From Diaporthe sp. PMI_573 (lineage: Eukaryota; Ascomycota; Sordariomycetes; Diaporthales; Diaporthaceae): 64,000 nucleotides of DNA. A model generated the notes under the pieces. That model was not told the DNA's origin. It saw only the letters and a list, made by a program, of their open reading frames with translations, and ran no database searches. Below are positions 32,218 through 44,632 of this stretch, piece after piece (within the stretch, counting starts at the first letter, position 1; each line of letters opens with the position of its first letter). The stretch lies in the NCBI GenBank assembly GCA_021399435.1, contig JAJTUP010000001.1:3968001-4032000 (forward strand). The letters are read 5' to 3'. Both the position numbers and the translations under genes were made by a program.

Positions 32218-34488
32218 TGTATGAACAGCTGATATGGCTGGGGCTTGTAGTTACTGTCCCTCAAACATTAGTACCACAGCATATTAGCGCGCCTTTAGAA
32301 GTTAACCAGGGTCAATGGGACTTCAAACTGGCCGCCAATATATGGGCATGGGTGCCGGTAATGCCTAATGCCTCACGCGATCTAGAACCATAACAGTGCT
32401 TGGTGTCAAATCCTTGGGCTCTATGATGGCCCGGTGATACACTTCCGTAACACGTGATGCTGATTGGTATGTCTTTCTGCCCAAGTGCTACAAACTGGGT
32501 CGATCCAGGCAGCTGGAGCCTCAGAATGCCACGATCCGCGCTCCTGTCACACCACGCCACCAAAAGGTACCTGTGCAGGGGGCCTTCCGGAACTGTCACG
32601 TTAGAGAATGCAGCAGGCATACTAGATGCTGTTGTTCGTGTCACCCATGCAGATACCTTGGCAGATAAACACTCACGATATTACTCGTCCGTGCTAGTCC
32701 GGCCGTAGTGAAGACTAGGGCGAGCACCTAGAAACGTACACGCCGTCTGCCATGTCAAGGCTCAGCAGGGGAGAGAGGCAGGGTTGGATCCTGACTCAGC
32801 CGAGAGTGGGTATGTGGAATCCCGGAACCCAAAGAGCTCCCGTTCCGCATGGACAGCCGGAGAGCTTGGCCTTCTTCCTTTTTACACTTCACATCCACAT
32901 GCGATCAGCAATGCAGCCTGTCCGACGCGCACGAACGAGGCTCATGCGACATGAGAGACAAATCGACGCAAGAACACGTGCCCCGTGGGACGGCCAGCGA
33001 CAGGTCACCGCCGTTTTGGGTGTGCTCTGCTCCCGGGTCCTGAACCGCGACATGTTGTTACCCACGACTACGGAGGCGCTGCTTGGCAAAGTCTTGGACA
33101 CGCGACGGTGACGAATGCTTGTGTACAAAGCCAATATTAGCCAATTTCCTAGCGTCCAGCGGCCCCTGAGGACTGGCTTGAAACTTCCAAGTTGGACACG
33201 GAGAACTTGGGAGCAAAAACAAGGCAGACAGGAAGGCAGGTAGCCAGACATGCTTGCGCGTAAAAGCAGCTGTGCTCTCTCCCTCACTCTCTATCTAGCT
33301 TGACGCCTGGGGCGTTCCTGCAGGCACACGCACAGCCAGCATTTCTGGGCTGGGGCACCTGCAGTGAGCCGGTGAGGCTCCCGCCCCCACAGGGCCGGAA
33401 GGCCACGGGGCTATACCATGTATGGCCACAAAGTCGAATATAGCTGCTGAGGTATCTGTCTTCCTGCGCCCAGCAGGCAAGGGGGGCTGCCTCGCGGCGT
33501 AATTGTTCTGCTGCGCCAGTCCTGGGGGCAGCAAATGGGTTTATTTTCAACTTTCCAAGGGGCATTGGGGGTGTCCTGGGTGTTCAAATTTGGAGGGAGC
33601 CCGCCAAGCTGGCCGTGGGTGACTGCCAAGCAGCGCCAAGTTGGGCCCGAAAATACCTGGAATAACCACCCCATGGGCCTTGTTCCACTGGCTGGGCCAC
33701 ACAACCACAGGCGTGCTGCTGCAGTGCCGCCGGAAAGTGCTGCTGCTGTGGCTCCAATCAACAATGGCGGCGGGCCAGGCCTGTCAGAGTAGCATGCCAA
33801 GCTCATGGTTGACGAGCAGGATGTCCATCCGTCCATCCATGGATCCTGAAGAGATGAGTTGGCCTGGGAATCGGGCCCCCCTTGGATGGAGACGCCTGGC
33901 GGAGTCAGCATCGAAAAGGGATCAGGTTCAGGTACGCAAGTGCGCAAGTACGCCTGATGTTTGTGTACGACACACGTGCCGACCCCCCCCTTTCGGCAGA
34001 GAAGAAAAGCCACAACGGCAAGTACACGCAGGGAGGACGGCGTTGTCTCAGGTCTCTAGCTCAGATATCACCTTGTTGCCCTCCCGCCCTGTTTCCTTTT
34101 CCCGATCAAGACTCACCGAGATCTTGTGTTTGGGCTCTTTGTTTGTTTTCCCTTTCTCTTTCCCTCCTTTGCGCCTTCCCCCGGCTCACCCTTCCGCTCC
34201 TTCCAAACATCCGAGTTGCTCTGTGGACAACGTCCGACGTGCCACACACTCACTGCTGGGGACGACTCACCTTACGCTTGAGCTTGATGGGCTTGTGCAA
34301 CCCACCTGCTTCCCACCTTGCGCACACCTCAACAAATACAACATCGAATCAGCTGTTCTCAGCTGCTGAGCTGTTCTGTGGTCTGGTCCTTTTGCACGAC
34401 CCAGGCGCACCGGCAGTGGCAACGGCCAGAATTTACCTGGCGCAGACCTGGAGCGCAACAATATCAAATCCACTACATCATACCCGGC
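32218..34488. other. Intergenic region (2.3 kb) and Ca2+-ATPase leader
   Basis: No convincing gene; several frames of 80-240 codons on both strands lack signatures. The last 450 bases are strongly pyrimidine-rich (CTTTC/CCTTTT tracts at about 34070-34200) and include upstream ATGs before the chosen start, consistent with a long 5' leader for the pump gene. A C-run lies near 33965. Confidence 0.45.
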
Positions 34489-37400
34489 ATGACTAGCAAC
34501 GCAGGGTCTGAGTGGGAGAATGCCACAACGGTGGTGGGCGAGGGCGCAGCCGCAAAAGTCTCTAGCGAGAAAGGGGCCGCTGACGAGAAAGACCATGCCA
34601 TACCCAAGCATGTCAAGTTCCATGTGGACCTCAGCGATGCCCTCACGCCCGATCCGGGAACCGAGGACATGTTCAACAAGCCCAAGAACAAGTTCGCCTT
34701 CTCGCCTGGCCAGCTCTCCAAGCTGCTTAACCCCAAGAGCCTCAACGCCTTCCTCGCCATGGGCGGCCTGGCCGGCCTGGAGAAGGGCCTGCGCACTGAT
34801 GCCAAGAGTGGACTGAGCTCCGATGAGGACATCCTCGACGGCGCAGTGGCTTTTGAGGATGTCGCCGCCAAGGGCGCGCCGAAGTACGGTGCCCTTGGGA
34901 ACACCGCGCCTGTTGCAAGTGAGGAGAAGTCGGCTGCTGCTGCGTCTGGTGCAGCACATCACGCGTCAACTGAGGGCTTTTCTGATCGGCAGGACGTGTT
35001 TAACGACAACAGGTAAGGTTATGCCCACGCTCAACCTGTCGCACCCACTCGCGATGGTGCAAGAGCATTTCTCGACCGGGAGTAGCCCAACAGGTAGCGC
35101 TCCGAATGGGTCACTGAGGCTGTAGTGGCCACTGGAGGGTAATCAAGAACTCGGGTGGACCTGCAGCTGCATACAGCCTCATCCATTTCCATGTCCGGAA
35201 ACTGGCAGCTAACTGAATCTTGAACAGGCTGCCTGAGAAGAAGAGCAAATCACTGCTCGAGTTAGCTTGGTTGGCATACAATGACAAGGTTCTGATCCTT
35301 CTTACAATCGCGGCGGTTGTCTCATTGGCACTCGGCCTCTATCAGACCTTTGGCACCCCTCACGAACCTGGTGAGGCCCAGGTAGAATGGGTCGAAGGTG
35401 TTGCCATCATGGTGGCAATTTTGATTGTTGTGATTGTGTATGTAAACCTTGGCAGCACTTGTCGATGGCCAACTCACTCGCTGGGCTTCGGCATTAAGCA
35501 ATTGCTAACTCACACTGCCCTATAGCGGTACCCTCAACGACTTCCAGATGGAACGGCAGTTCAACAAGCTCAACAAAAAGCACAATGACCGCACAGTTAA
35601 AGTTGTCCGCTCTGGCAAGTCTCAAGAAATCTCGGTGTTCGACGTAATGGTGGGTGACATCATGCACCTGAATACCGGAGATATGATCCCAGTTGATGGT
35701 ATTTTCATCGACGGGTACGGCGTCAAATGCGACGAGTCTTCTGCAACTGGTGAATCGGACCTCCTCAAGAAGGTCTCTGGCAGGGACGTGTTCACTGCCC
35801 TGGCCGAGGCAGCCGAGTCCGGCAAGGACCGACCCGAACTGGAGAAACTCGACCCGTTCATCATCTCCGGAAGCAAGGTCCAGGAAGGAACAGGAACCTT
35901 CCTCGTGACAGCCGTCGGTGTCAACTCGAGCTACGGACGAACCGCAATGGCACTGCGTACCGAGCAGGAAGACACCCCGCTGCAGAAAAAGCTGAATGTC
36001 CTGGCCGACTGGATCGCGAAATTCGGTGCCGGTGCTGCACTTATCCTCTTTATCGTCCTTTTCATTAAATTTCTAGCCGCTTTGCCTGGAAATAACGCCT
36101 CACCGTCGGAGAAAGGCCAGGTATGTTTGCCGATATGCCCTAGTCGAACGCTCCAGGGCGTCCTGATACTTGACGTTATCTGACTCGATACTGAGGCAGC
36201 AATTCCTCACTTTGTTAATTGTCTCGGTAACTGTGGTCGTCGTGTAAGCCTACTGGTATCCCTTCAAACATTTGTCTACTGACCATGTGTATAGAGCTGT
36301 ACCTGAGGGCTTGCCTCTAGCAGTTACTCTCGCTCTTGCCTTCGCCACCACACGCATGATGAAGGACAACAATCTTGTTCGCATTCTGAAGGCATGTGAA
36401 ACGATGGGCAACGCGACAACCGTGTGCTCAGACAAGACAGGCACTTTGACCCAGAACAAGATGACAGTGGTTGCCTGCACTCTTGGAAGTTGCAATAGCT
36501 TCGGTGGGACGGAGCCGCCGCTCGACGATACTGAGAAGCGCGATGGTCCTGTAAAGGAAACCGTAGAAACTGTTCCCAATGTTCCTGTCAACGATTTCGT
36601 GGCTTCCCTGGGAGACGAGACAAAGCGACTTCTGATTCAGTCAAACGCAGTCAACTCGTCAGCTTTCGAGGGCGAACAAGACGGAGAACAAACGTTCATC
36701 GGTTCGAAGACGGAAGTGGCTCTGCTGACCTTTTCACGCGATCACCTCGGTGCCGGGCCAGTTCAGGAAGAACGATCCAATGCCGACATTGTCCAGGTCC
36801 TTCCATTCGACTCCGCGAATAAGTATATGGCAAGTGTCGTGAAGCTTGCTGATGGGAAATATCGAGTCTATGCCAAGGGTGCCTCCGAGATCTTGCTCAA
36901 AAAGTGCAGCCACATCCTTAGCGACCCCGAGTCTACTACCGGTGTCGAAATGAAGGATTCTGTACGCGAATCGATTCTAAACACCATCACCTCTTACGCC
37001 GGTCAGACATTGCGGACTATCGCTTCATCTTATCGCGACTTCGAGTCATGGCCGCCGGCGGGCATGGAATCTCAGGACGACCCCAAGGTTGCCGATTGGT
37101 CCAAGGTCCACGAAAACATGACCCTCGTGGCCATTTTCGGAATCAAGGACCCTCTTCGGCCTTCCGTAAAGGACGCCATCAAGGACTGCCAACGTGCCGG
37201 GGTTATTGTTCGCATGGTCACCGGCGACAATATACTAACTGGGAGGGCAATCGCCCGCGAGTGTGGCATTTACCACCCCGAGGAAGGCGGCATTGCCATG
37301 GAAGGCCCTGACTTCCGGCGGAAAACCGAGCAGGAGCTCAAGGAGCTGGTCCCCAAGCTCCAGGTCCTTGCCCGCTCGAGTCCTGAGGACAAGCGCATCC

Positions 37401-38830
37401 TGGTGCACACCCTGAAGGAGCTCGGTGAAACGGTAGCCGTGACGGGCGATGGAACGAATGATGCTCCTGCTTTGAAGATGGCCGACATTGGTTTCAGTAG
37501 TAAGTACCTTTTGGATACAATCTTTACCCCTTCAAGAAAAAGCATACCCCATCTTTAGCCCACACAACAAAGACTTTACGGGCTGCAGGTTTTGGAACAG
37601 GCTATGGCCACCTTGTGGCTCACTCCTCACTGCATTTGCATGAAGCTACTTCTTTGGTTCTTTGATAACTGACTCTGAAATGCTGTAGTGGGTATCGCGG
37701 GTACTGAGGTCGCTAAAGAAGCGTCTGCTATCATTCTCATGGATGATAACTTTGCTTCGATTGTCAAGGGTATGATGTGGGGACGTGCAGTCAACGACTC
37801 CGTCAAAAAGTTCCTACAGTTCCAGCTCACTGTCAACGTCACCGCTGTTGTCCTTACGTTTGTTTCGGCTGTTGCTTCCGCTGAGGAAGAATCGGTACTC
37901 GTAAGTAAAATCTGGAGAAGCCTATCCCTAACTCGATACTCATCCCTCCTGTGGGGCCCTGGGAGCATCAGCCGCTGACCTGTATTGCAGAATGCCGTAC
38001 AATTGCTCTGGGTGAATCTCATCATGGATACATTCGCTGCTCTGGCCCTCGCGACGGATCCCCCGTCTCGATCGGTTCTGGACAGGAAGCCCGATCGAAA
38101 GTCTGCGTCACTCATCACTCTCCGCATGGCCAAGATGATAATTGGACAGGCAATCTGTCAGCTGGCGATCACGTTCTGCCTTCACTTTGGCGGTCAGACT
38201 CTCCTTGGCTACGGAACGTCTCCCCACGAGCAAGAAAGGCTGAAGACGCTGGTTTTCAACACTTTTGTGTGGCTGCAAATCTTTAACGAGGTCAACAACC
38301 GTCGTCTCGACAACAAGATCAACATCTTTGAAGGCATAACACGCAACTGGTTCTTCCTTGGGATCAACCTGATTATGATCGGCGGGCAGGTGCTGATCAT
38401 CTTTGTTGGCGGCGAAGCCTTCGAGGTTACACCTCTCAACGGCAAGGAATGGGGTCTCTCTATCGGCCTCGGCGCCATATCGTTACCGTGGGGTGTGCTC
38501 ATCCGCAAGTGCCCCGACGAGTGGGTCGCTGCATGTCTGCCATGGTTCATCCGCAAGAGGTGGGCCCCGGAGAGCATCACGCCGAGCAAGCTGGAGGCCC
38601 ACAGGCGCAACACGGTGGAGATGGAGGAGGGCATCCGGCCGCCGCTGCGCACGCTCTCAACCCTCCGTGGTGACCGGGCGAGGCAGAACATCCGCGGCGG
38701 GAGCGGCCTCAGGGCGTATATGCATGAGCAGAAAGTCAAGGCGAAGCAGGTGATGAAGAAGACGGCCGGATCGGGAACCGCAACCCCTGTGAAGACTGTG
38801 GAAAGTGCTTCGGAGCAGGGGAAGAATTGA
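34489..38830 (+). CDS. PMC1: P-type Ca2+-ATPase, PMC1/NCA type (1209 aa, seven exons)
   Basis: Exons are 34489-35012, 35228-35437, 35526-36120, 36200-36243, 36295-37499, 37689-37900 and 37991-38830; all phases agree. This family pumps Ca2+ from cytosol into the vacuole or out of the cell. Visible motifs are T-G-E-S (about 319), P-E-G-L-P in the fourth span, the phosphorylation motif D-K-T-G-T (Asp about 504), K-G-A-S-E for nucleotide binding, and T-G-D-G-T-N-D-A-P (about 841). The A-x-x-N-x-x-Q-L-L-W-V-N-L-I-M-D segment begins exon 7. A long acidic N-terminus precedes the membrane domain; fungal members lack the calmodulin-binding C-tail of animal PMCAs. Intron 5 is a family B introner that splits the hinge just after T-G-D-G-T-N-D-A-P. 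Confidence 0.95.
37500..37688 (+). mobile_element. Introner-like element, family B copy 2 (Ca2+-ATPase intron 5)
   Basis: A 189-nt phase-1 intron (exon ...CAGTA, then TGGG). It shares with the OPT intron at 26075: CTTTTGGATACAA (37508-37520), ACCCCTTCAAGAA (37526-37538), GGCTATGGCCAC (37600-37611) and TGATAACTGACTCTGAA (37663-37679). The internal hairpin is conserved with one wobble pair (37606-37620). The host gene is unrelated to OPT. Confidence 0.88.
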
Positions 38831-39485
38831 AGGGTGGGCGGAGGAGTTTCAGTTCGGTATTGCGTTGACGCGCAGATTCAATAATTCCTTAGGCAAATAC
38901 ATGTTCTTTTCGTCACTTCAGAGGACAGCAACTTTGGACATGTAGAACTAGATATTTGCGTGGTTGGTTGAGCACAGTATCACCTGGATTCAATGGCCAC
39001 GAGAGACACGACTTGGTGCGCTTGTGAGGTAACCTCCCATGGGATAAGGCCCTACGGAACAAACCCCTACAGCACAATTTCTTATCTAATAGACTTCCTA
39101 TAGGACAGCCTCCTATGGGACAAACTTCTGTGGGGCAGGCTCTTGTGGGATGACCTCCTCTGGGATATAAAATAAAGTCCTCCCTCCCGACCAGGAGGGT
39201 TAATGTGCTGCGAGGTTGTATAATTCCGTTGAGATAGAGTTCACATGATGACTTTTCGGGCAGTGAGTAGATCGACGTTGATTCCTCACGGTGCCATCGT
39301 GGGCATGATTGGTACTCGTGCCTCGCTGTGTGAAGGCTTTGGCATAATGTAATGGAATGTAAGATAGCTTGCCGGGGTAATGGACGCGGGACAGGATTTA
39401 ACATGTCTGAACACTTATTTTGCAATGCTTGAAACGTGAGCAAACCCTCGTGCTTCCTCTCCTCGAGGGGCAGAGACGACCCCCT
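38831..39485. other. Convergent intergenic region with a minisatellite
   Basis: Between the stops of the Ca2+-ATPase and kinase genes. Its main content is the 15-bp tandem array at 39026-39175; the rest shows nothing. Confidence 0.5.
39026..39175. repeat. Degenerate 15-bp tandem repeat (about 10 units)
   Basis: Ten consecutive 15-base units without phase slip. The best-preserved are at 39101-39160 and follow the pattern TGGGACAGCCTCCTA. Because 15 bases equal five codons, each strand reads as a five-residue repeat (G-C-P-I-G-type on the minus strand; I-G-Q-P-P-type on the plus strand). No complete gene carries it. Confidence 0.85.
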
Positions 39486-41000
39486 TCAAGCCTCGTTGCG
39501 GTAGTCAACCCATCCGATGTGTGCAAGCGCCTCTTGGGCGGATGCACGGCTTGCGGGCTCCCATTTCAACAGTGTAGTTATTGTGCAAGATAGCACTCGG
39601 AGTGATTCCAAGTCGTAATCCGAAAACTCGTCCACTTGGTAATCATACCCTCCCTGGGACTTTCGGACAATAGCTCTTCTCCTCTCTTCGTATGGTTCTT
39701 CGTGTATTTTATGGGCTCCTGGAGATCGATACACGGCGTCAGCTTGAAGGGGGGCTGGGAATGTCAAGGTTGTATCTCACCATTCGTTAGAGAGTCTGCG
39801 CTTGCTCTCTGCATCTCCTTCCACAGGAAATGCCATTCAGCTGGTAGTGGCCCAAGCCTTGACACCATCTTCCCCACGAATGCGGCATCAGATCCGTGCT
39901 CGAATGGAAACGGTGATTGCTGAAAATACAAGGCGTAGATCTACACGGAATGGGTTGGTCAGCTACTAGTGAGGAGACACTGCTCCCTGCAAGCTGTCTG
40001 GGAAAACATACAACACAGCCTGCCCTCCACAGGTCATGGCGAAAGTCTATTGATGCACAGAAGAAAGTCTCTGGCGACCGCAGGTCGATGGGCTGAGGAA
40101 GCGTTGTGACTGCTTGCCCGACTGGGAATGCCAAGCCCCAGTCCAAGAGCCGTATGTCCTCCTCGTCTCGATCAGTCCACATATCCCAGTCTGCGGTCTT
40201 CACAAGCATGCGAGGCATGTTAGGAGGGAGTGACTTTTCGCCAGCATACGTCGCTGTCAGGGGCTGCCCACCGAGCGCAACGAAAATGTCCTCTTCACCG
40301 TTGAGAGCTACATCGCAGGTGAATGCAACGTTTCCGAATGAAATGTCTGTGGATGGCTCGTTTAAGTATTCGGCCCTTAGCATAGACAGGCAACACGTAC
40401 CTCCGTGAACCACGCCGGCGTGATGTGCAAAGTTGACAGCCTGAAGCACACGCCTTGAAGCTCGAAGAACCGTGTCAGGTCTCAGCGTCTCCCCGAAGAG
40501 GGTGCATGCACGAAGAACACGTGAGACACAGGGCCCGACCAATTCGGTGACGAGGCAGTTGTGCGTCCCGTTAGGCCCGGAGATCCGGAACGTCGCCAAT
40601 AATCGAGTGAAGCACCTCGATAATCTTTGGTCGCTGCTGGCGTAGTGCTTCTCCATAGCCAGCAGAGCTTGTACCTCCGGATCTTGCTCTAGTGGGCCCT
40701 CGCTTATACGAGACTGTTTGATCTTCAACGAGACCCATTGGCTGCTTTCCGATATTAATTGAGCTAACACGACTGTTGGGGGCCGCCCGTCGGTTGTACG
40801 CACCTCTGTCGAGTGTCCTGCGCAAGCCACACAGTCGCCTGCCCTCCAAAGCCTAGCTTGTGCCTAATTACAAACCTCCCGTCTTGGAAGGTATCGCCAA
40901 GAGCAATAGGGTGGAGGCCGCCAGGTCGGTAGTCCTCCGGGGGCTCGTGTGGCTGGATGTCGGTAGCGTTCGGGAATAGATCTTCTGTCCACTCCACCAT
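39486..41000 (-). CDS. SRPK-like serine/threonine protein kinase (421 aa, five exons)
   Basis: Exons are 40804-41000, 40401-40741, 40012-40346, 39781-39940 and 39486-39718; all phases agree. The glycine loop is G50-F-G-G-Q-A-T-V, followed by the ATP-binding Lys72 (V-S-L-K). The catalytic loop is H178-G-D-I-S-F-G-N185, with Gly instead of Arg in HRD. The Mg-binding motif is D248-W-G rather than DFG, and R-S-P-E-T follows the activation segment. A spacer of about 60 residues between catalytic loop and DWG is characteristic of SRPK-related fungal kinases, an expanded family in filamentous ascomycetes. All residues needed for catalysis are present, so it is probably active; substrates are unknown. 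An in-frame Met at 41027 is an alternative start. Intron 4 (39719-39780) resembles the 5' part of the family B introners. Confidence 0.85.
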
Positions 41001-42241
41001 GGTTGATTTGACGAGTGACAAAGCCAAGAGACTGATTTTGGAAACACAGTACCACTTCGGTAGAGCCGTTAATTGGGAGAGTAGTGACGCTAAAGAGAAA
41101 ATATTTTCTTCTCCTATGAAATGGGACGTTACTCTTGAATTATGTTTGGTGTAGGTGGCTTAAAGTAAAGTGCGTGCCGTTGCCGTGCCGCACAGATACT
41201 GCCAACGGCCGGGTCTTTTGCATGGGCTCCCTGAATAGTGTGCAAATGAGAGACGTACGTCGACACCAACTGCCTAAACGATTCGCTTAATCGAGCTGGT
41301 TCCTGTCTCTCTGACGACATCCGTCACGTTGCACAGCACACCAAATGCCGTGAGTACTCGGTTTCGGGCTTACTATGCGATACCGACACCGTGGAGTTGG
41401 AACCGAAGGCTGCGATATAAAGAGATTCCGTCGATGGCGTGTATTGGTTTGCTCGGAAAGGTGAACTATTAGTTTCGCGATAAGCCGACTTTCTCGGGCT
41501 GTAATTGGCGAAACAACATTGCTACAAGAGTACATGTTGCGATCTCGTGGACACCAAAGCCTGATCAAATCACATCAGGTGAGCCTTTTCAAGGACTGAT
41601 CCTACAATTACACGCATTGTTCGACTTCGCCCGGATAGGCCGATCTTGGAGGACTGGGATGTTGTAGTTTCGATACCTAGGAACCGGTTTCGCGGAGGCG
41701 AGCGCTGCTGAGGTACTGCAGTTGGTTGACTCGGAGATACACCAAGGTAATATCCCACCCGTAAGTATTGCGATACCGATTCCGAGGGAAACGACGCTAG
41801 CATCCGAGTCGCAGACGCTGGCATTACCCCCTAGGCGTCTCCATAATTGGGTAAGACTTGTGACAGGGGCGACGAATCCTGCACGTGGGAATGCTTTTTG
41901 CATTGGGCCTGGCCCCCAACATCGCCGCAATCCATTCCGCATGCATTGTTTTAGTCTGCATCCGCCAAGACAGGGGGGGCTTACTCAAGCGTCTAGCGAA
42001 TCAGCAGCTCAATTTTGCCAGATTCTGAGCTGACAATTCGCCAGATTTTATGTGGGCGAAGGATTCCGATCCCAAGAATCTCCCCTCCCACTCACTCACA
42101 CGGGCATGCTTACAGAATGCCACCTGAGTATTTTGTCCCCAGTCAATCATTCTGGCTCTGACAACGCCTCCCAGAACCAGGAGTTCCGGAGTAGGATCCA
42201 GACCTGGTATTCTTATGCGAAATATAACCAACCTAATCAGA
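41001..42241. other. Divergent intergenic region, kinase and GTPase
   Basis: About 1.2 kb with only short frames without signatures. No repeats of note. Confidence 0.45.
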
Positions 42242-43089
42242 ATGGCGAGATTGACCCGATGGGTGCAGAAGCTGCTTCGCAGAGCTGGTAAAGATGGGCA
42301 CGAACAGACCATGATCCAACCGAGGTGCCCAGCACCCCGAGCTATCCATCACAGACACTGGCAGCAAGACACGCTTAAAAGCCTGAAACGCGACCGCAGC
42401 AGCAGCAGCAATATACTCCTCGTCCTCTTGGGCGCGCCTGGCGCTGGAAAGAGATCCGTTGGAAACAAGGTACACCTCGTGCTGTCAAGCTACTCGTGAT
42501 GAGTCTCTCTTGCCCCTGCTCACGATTCCAAAACCAGCTGCTCTACGATGACATGAACGGCGGGTATTGGCTTGAATATTCCCTGTTTTGTATGGAGGAC
42601 GAACAAGCGAGATACTTTTGTGGCGGATACGTGTACGACCTAGACCTCCTGATGGACGCGAGTCAACCAGTTGCGTCGATATACGGGGGAGGTGTCCACA
42701 ATTTCTACAGCATGGTTCTGGCATATGACGTCTACTCACAGGCTTCCTTCGACGAAGTCTCTCTCCTATACGACTCTATTTCCGCGCACCGGGAGAGCGG
42801 CCGACCCGGGGTTGCTATCTTGATTCTCGGACTCAAGGCCGATATGGACAGCGCAGACGGGCGTGTCCCACGAGAAACAGGTGAGGCATTCGCTGCGGAG
42901 CGCGGCTGCTCCTTTGCGGAATGCTCGGCCAAGACCGGTGATGGAGTCTTGGAAGCATTTGGTGGGATTGTTGAGTATACACACAGCATCATGATGCAGT
43001 TTTCTGGAGATCCTGAGGGTCTGAAGTCGTTCGTCAATGAGAATCGTACTCAGGTGGCTCGGGCATTATACCCTCCCCGCACACAATAA
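42242..43089 (+). CDS. Divergent Ras-like small GTPase (259 aa, two exons)
   Basis: Exons are 42242-42469 and 42538-43089 (68-nt intron, GTACAC donor, phase 0). A basic 55-residue N-terminus precedes the P-loop G64-A-P-G-A-G-K-R-S72. The guanine-specificity motif is degenerate: L-K-A-D replaces N-K-x-D. The G5 motif C-S-A-K-T-G is intact. No clear D-x-x-G switch II is seen. There is no C-terminal CaaX box, so membrane attachment by prenylation is not expected. It is about 60-80 residues longer than canonical Ras. It may bind nucleotide poorly or act as a pseudo-GTPase. The start is uncertain; the Met at 42242 is the first in the frame. Confidence 0.7.
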
Positions 43090-44632
43090 CTAACTAATGT
43101 CTACCCCTGGAGTCATGGCAGCCCCGAATGGCAGATCCGCATATTCTGCAACAAGACTTGTTTGACTATTTGTCTGTACCTAAAGTCCAAGAGCCTTTTT
43201 CGAGGTGCCTCAGACCACTGTTTGCAAGGCTCTGCGCCTGTTTGGTTTTGTCTTTACTTTATGGACCATGCACTCAACTCAATCCTCCGCAAATTAATCG
43301 TGTATGCTTTTGGAGGTATATAATGACGGATTCCCGAGTGCTAGATGTCTCAATCTCTTGGACCATGGGCCTTTGGAAACAACGTGGTGGGTCATCAAAG
43401 GCCACTACTTAAATGTCGCGTAATGAGCCTCTGCATATCAGACGCGTCCACGGTTGATACAACCTGCCGTACAGCGGATCACTTGAAGGCGAAACGCAGC
43501 GTGACGCACCCATTGGGAAATACGCAAAGTCTAGGCTCAAAGATGGTCGACTTCCAACATGGTCAAGACCAGGCGCGGTCGCGCTAAGTATATCGAGGTA
43601 CTTTTGCTGACCACCCAAAGCCTATAGTGCCGACAGCGAGGAAAGTCTTTGCGCGATCAGAAACCTGCGGTGCCACCTCATAGTTCGGTTTGTGGCTGGC
43701 CGGAGTGATGAGTATTCTTTGCACGTGGCTGGGCCGCTTGCTCAATACCGACCATGGCGCCACGGCATGGAGTTGGCTACTCTATCAACGCGAGCTGTTA
43801 ATCTGTCTTGACGTTGAGAGGAGTTCCTGGTGTGAATCCGATAGTCTCCATAATCTCGGCCCGTGCAAGTACCACGAGGCTCAACGACCATGCAAGCAGG
43901 AGTCAAGACACGTCAAACTGATCGGAGAAAAAAAAAAAGTGGTAACGGACAGGGAAGGCAAAGCTTGAAGCCAGCCTCCAGCTCGGGTAGGGGGTGGGGA
44001 GGCTGTAAGAACAAGTCAAGCATTTCGACCCGCTTCTCCGCGTGACTTCCGAACAGTCCGGTCGTGTGCCGAAACCACCAACCTACAGACAATATTCATC
44101 CCTGAATCAGGGGGGGCTCAGGGGCTCTCCCCACGCCATGGTAAGTATGCATACGCTGCTCAGTTTCTTTCTTACTCACAGAAGTCTTCAACGTCAAATG
44201 TAGGGAGCGGGGACGAATCACCTTATAGGACTCGATCGAGTAAATCCAGGGTATCAATATTCAGTTTTTGCACACAAATACCAACCCTATCTATCTAGCT
44301 CAAGACATGTCAGGTCATGTCACGTCGTTCATTATTGACACAAATAAACCGGCCAGGACCAAACCTGCATGGACCCGCAGTTTTTCCCAAGCCGACCCAG
44401 TACCGAGCTGGCCAGCCAGGCGCCGTCAAATCGAGATCCGTCCCCCCTTTGGCCCGGCGAGCTTTACAATCCGTCTATACCTGCCTCATTCAGAAATGAC
44501 CGCAATTCTTGGTGAGGTGAGCTGGGTGGGTTTCCGTTCCTTGATCTCGTCAATTCTCCGCCCGAATAAAAATAACGATGATGCAGAGCATGGCCCGAGC
44601 CGGCTGCGCCCGCCCCCCCTGTCCCAGGTCCT
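43090..44632. other. Intergenic region, GTPase to Zn2Cys6 regulator
   Basis: About 1.5 kb. An A-run lies at about 43929-43940. No supported gene. Confidence 0.45.

Noticed and set aside
33411..34369. Overlapping frames of 200-242 codons upstream of the Ca2+-ATPase
   Set aside because: They overlap on both strands, lack motifs and fall in the likely leader/promoter.
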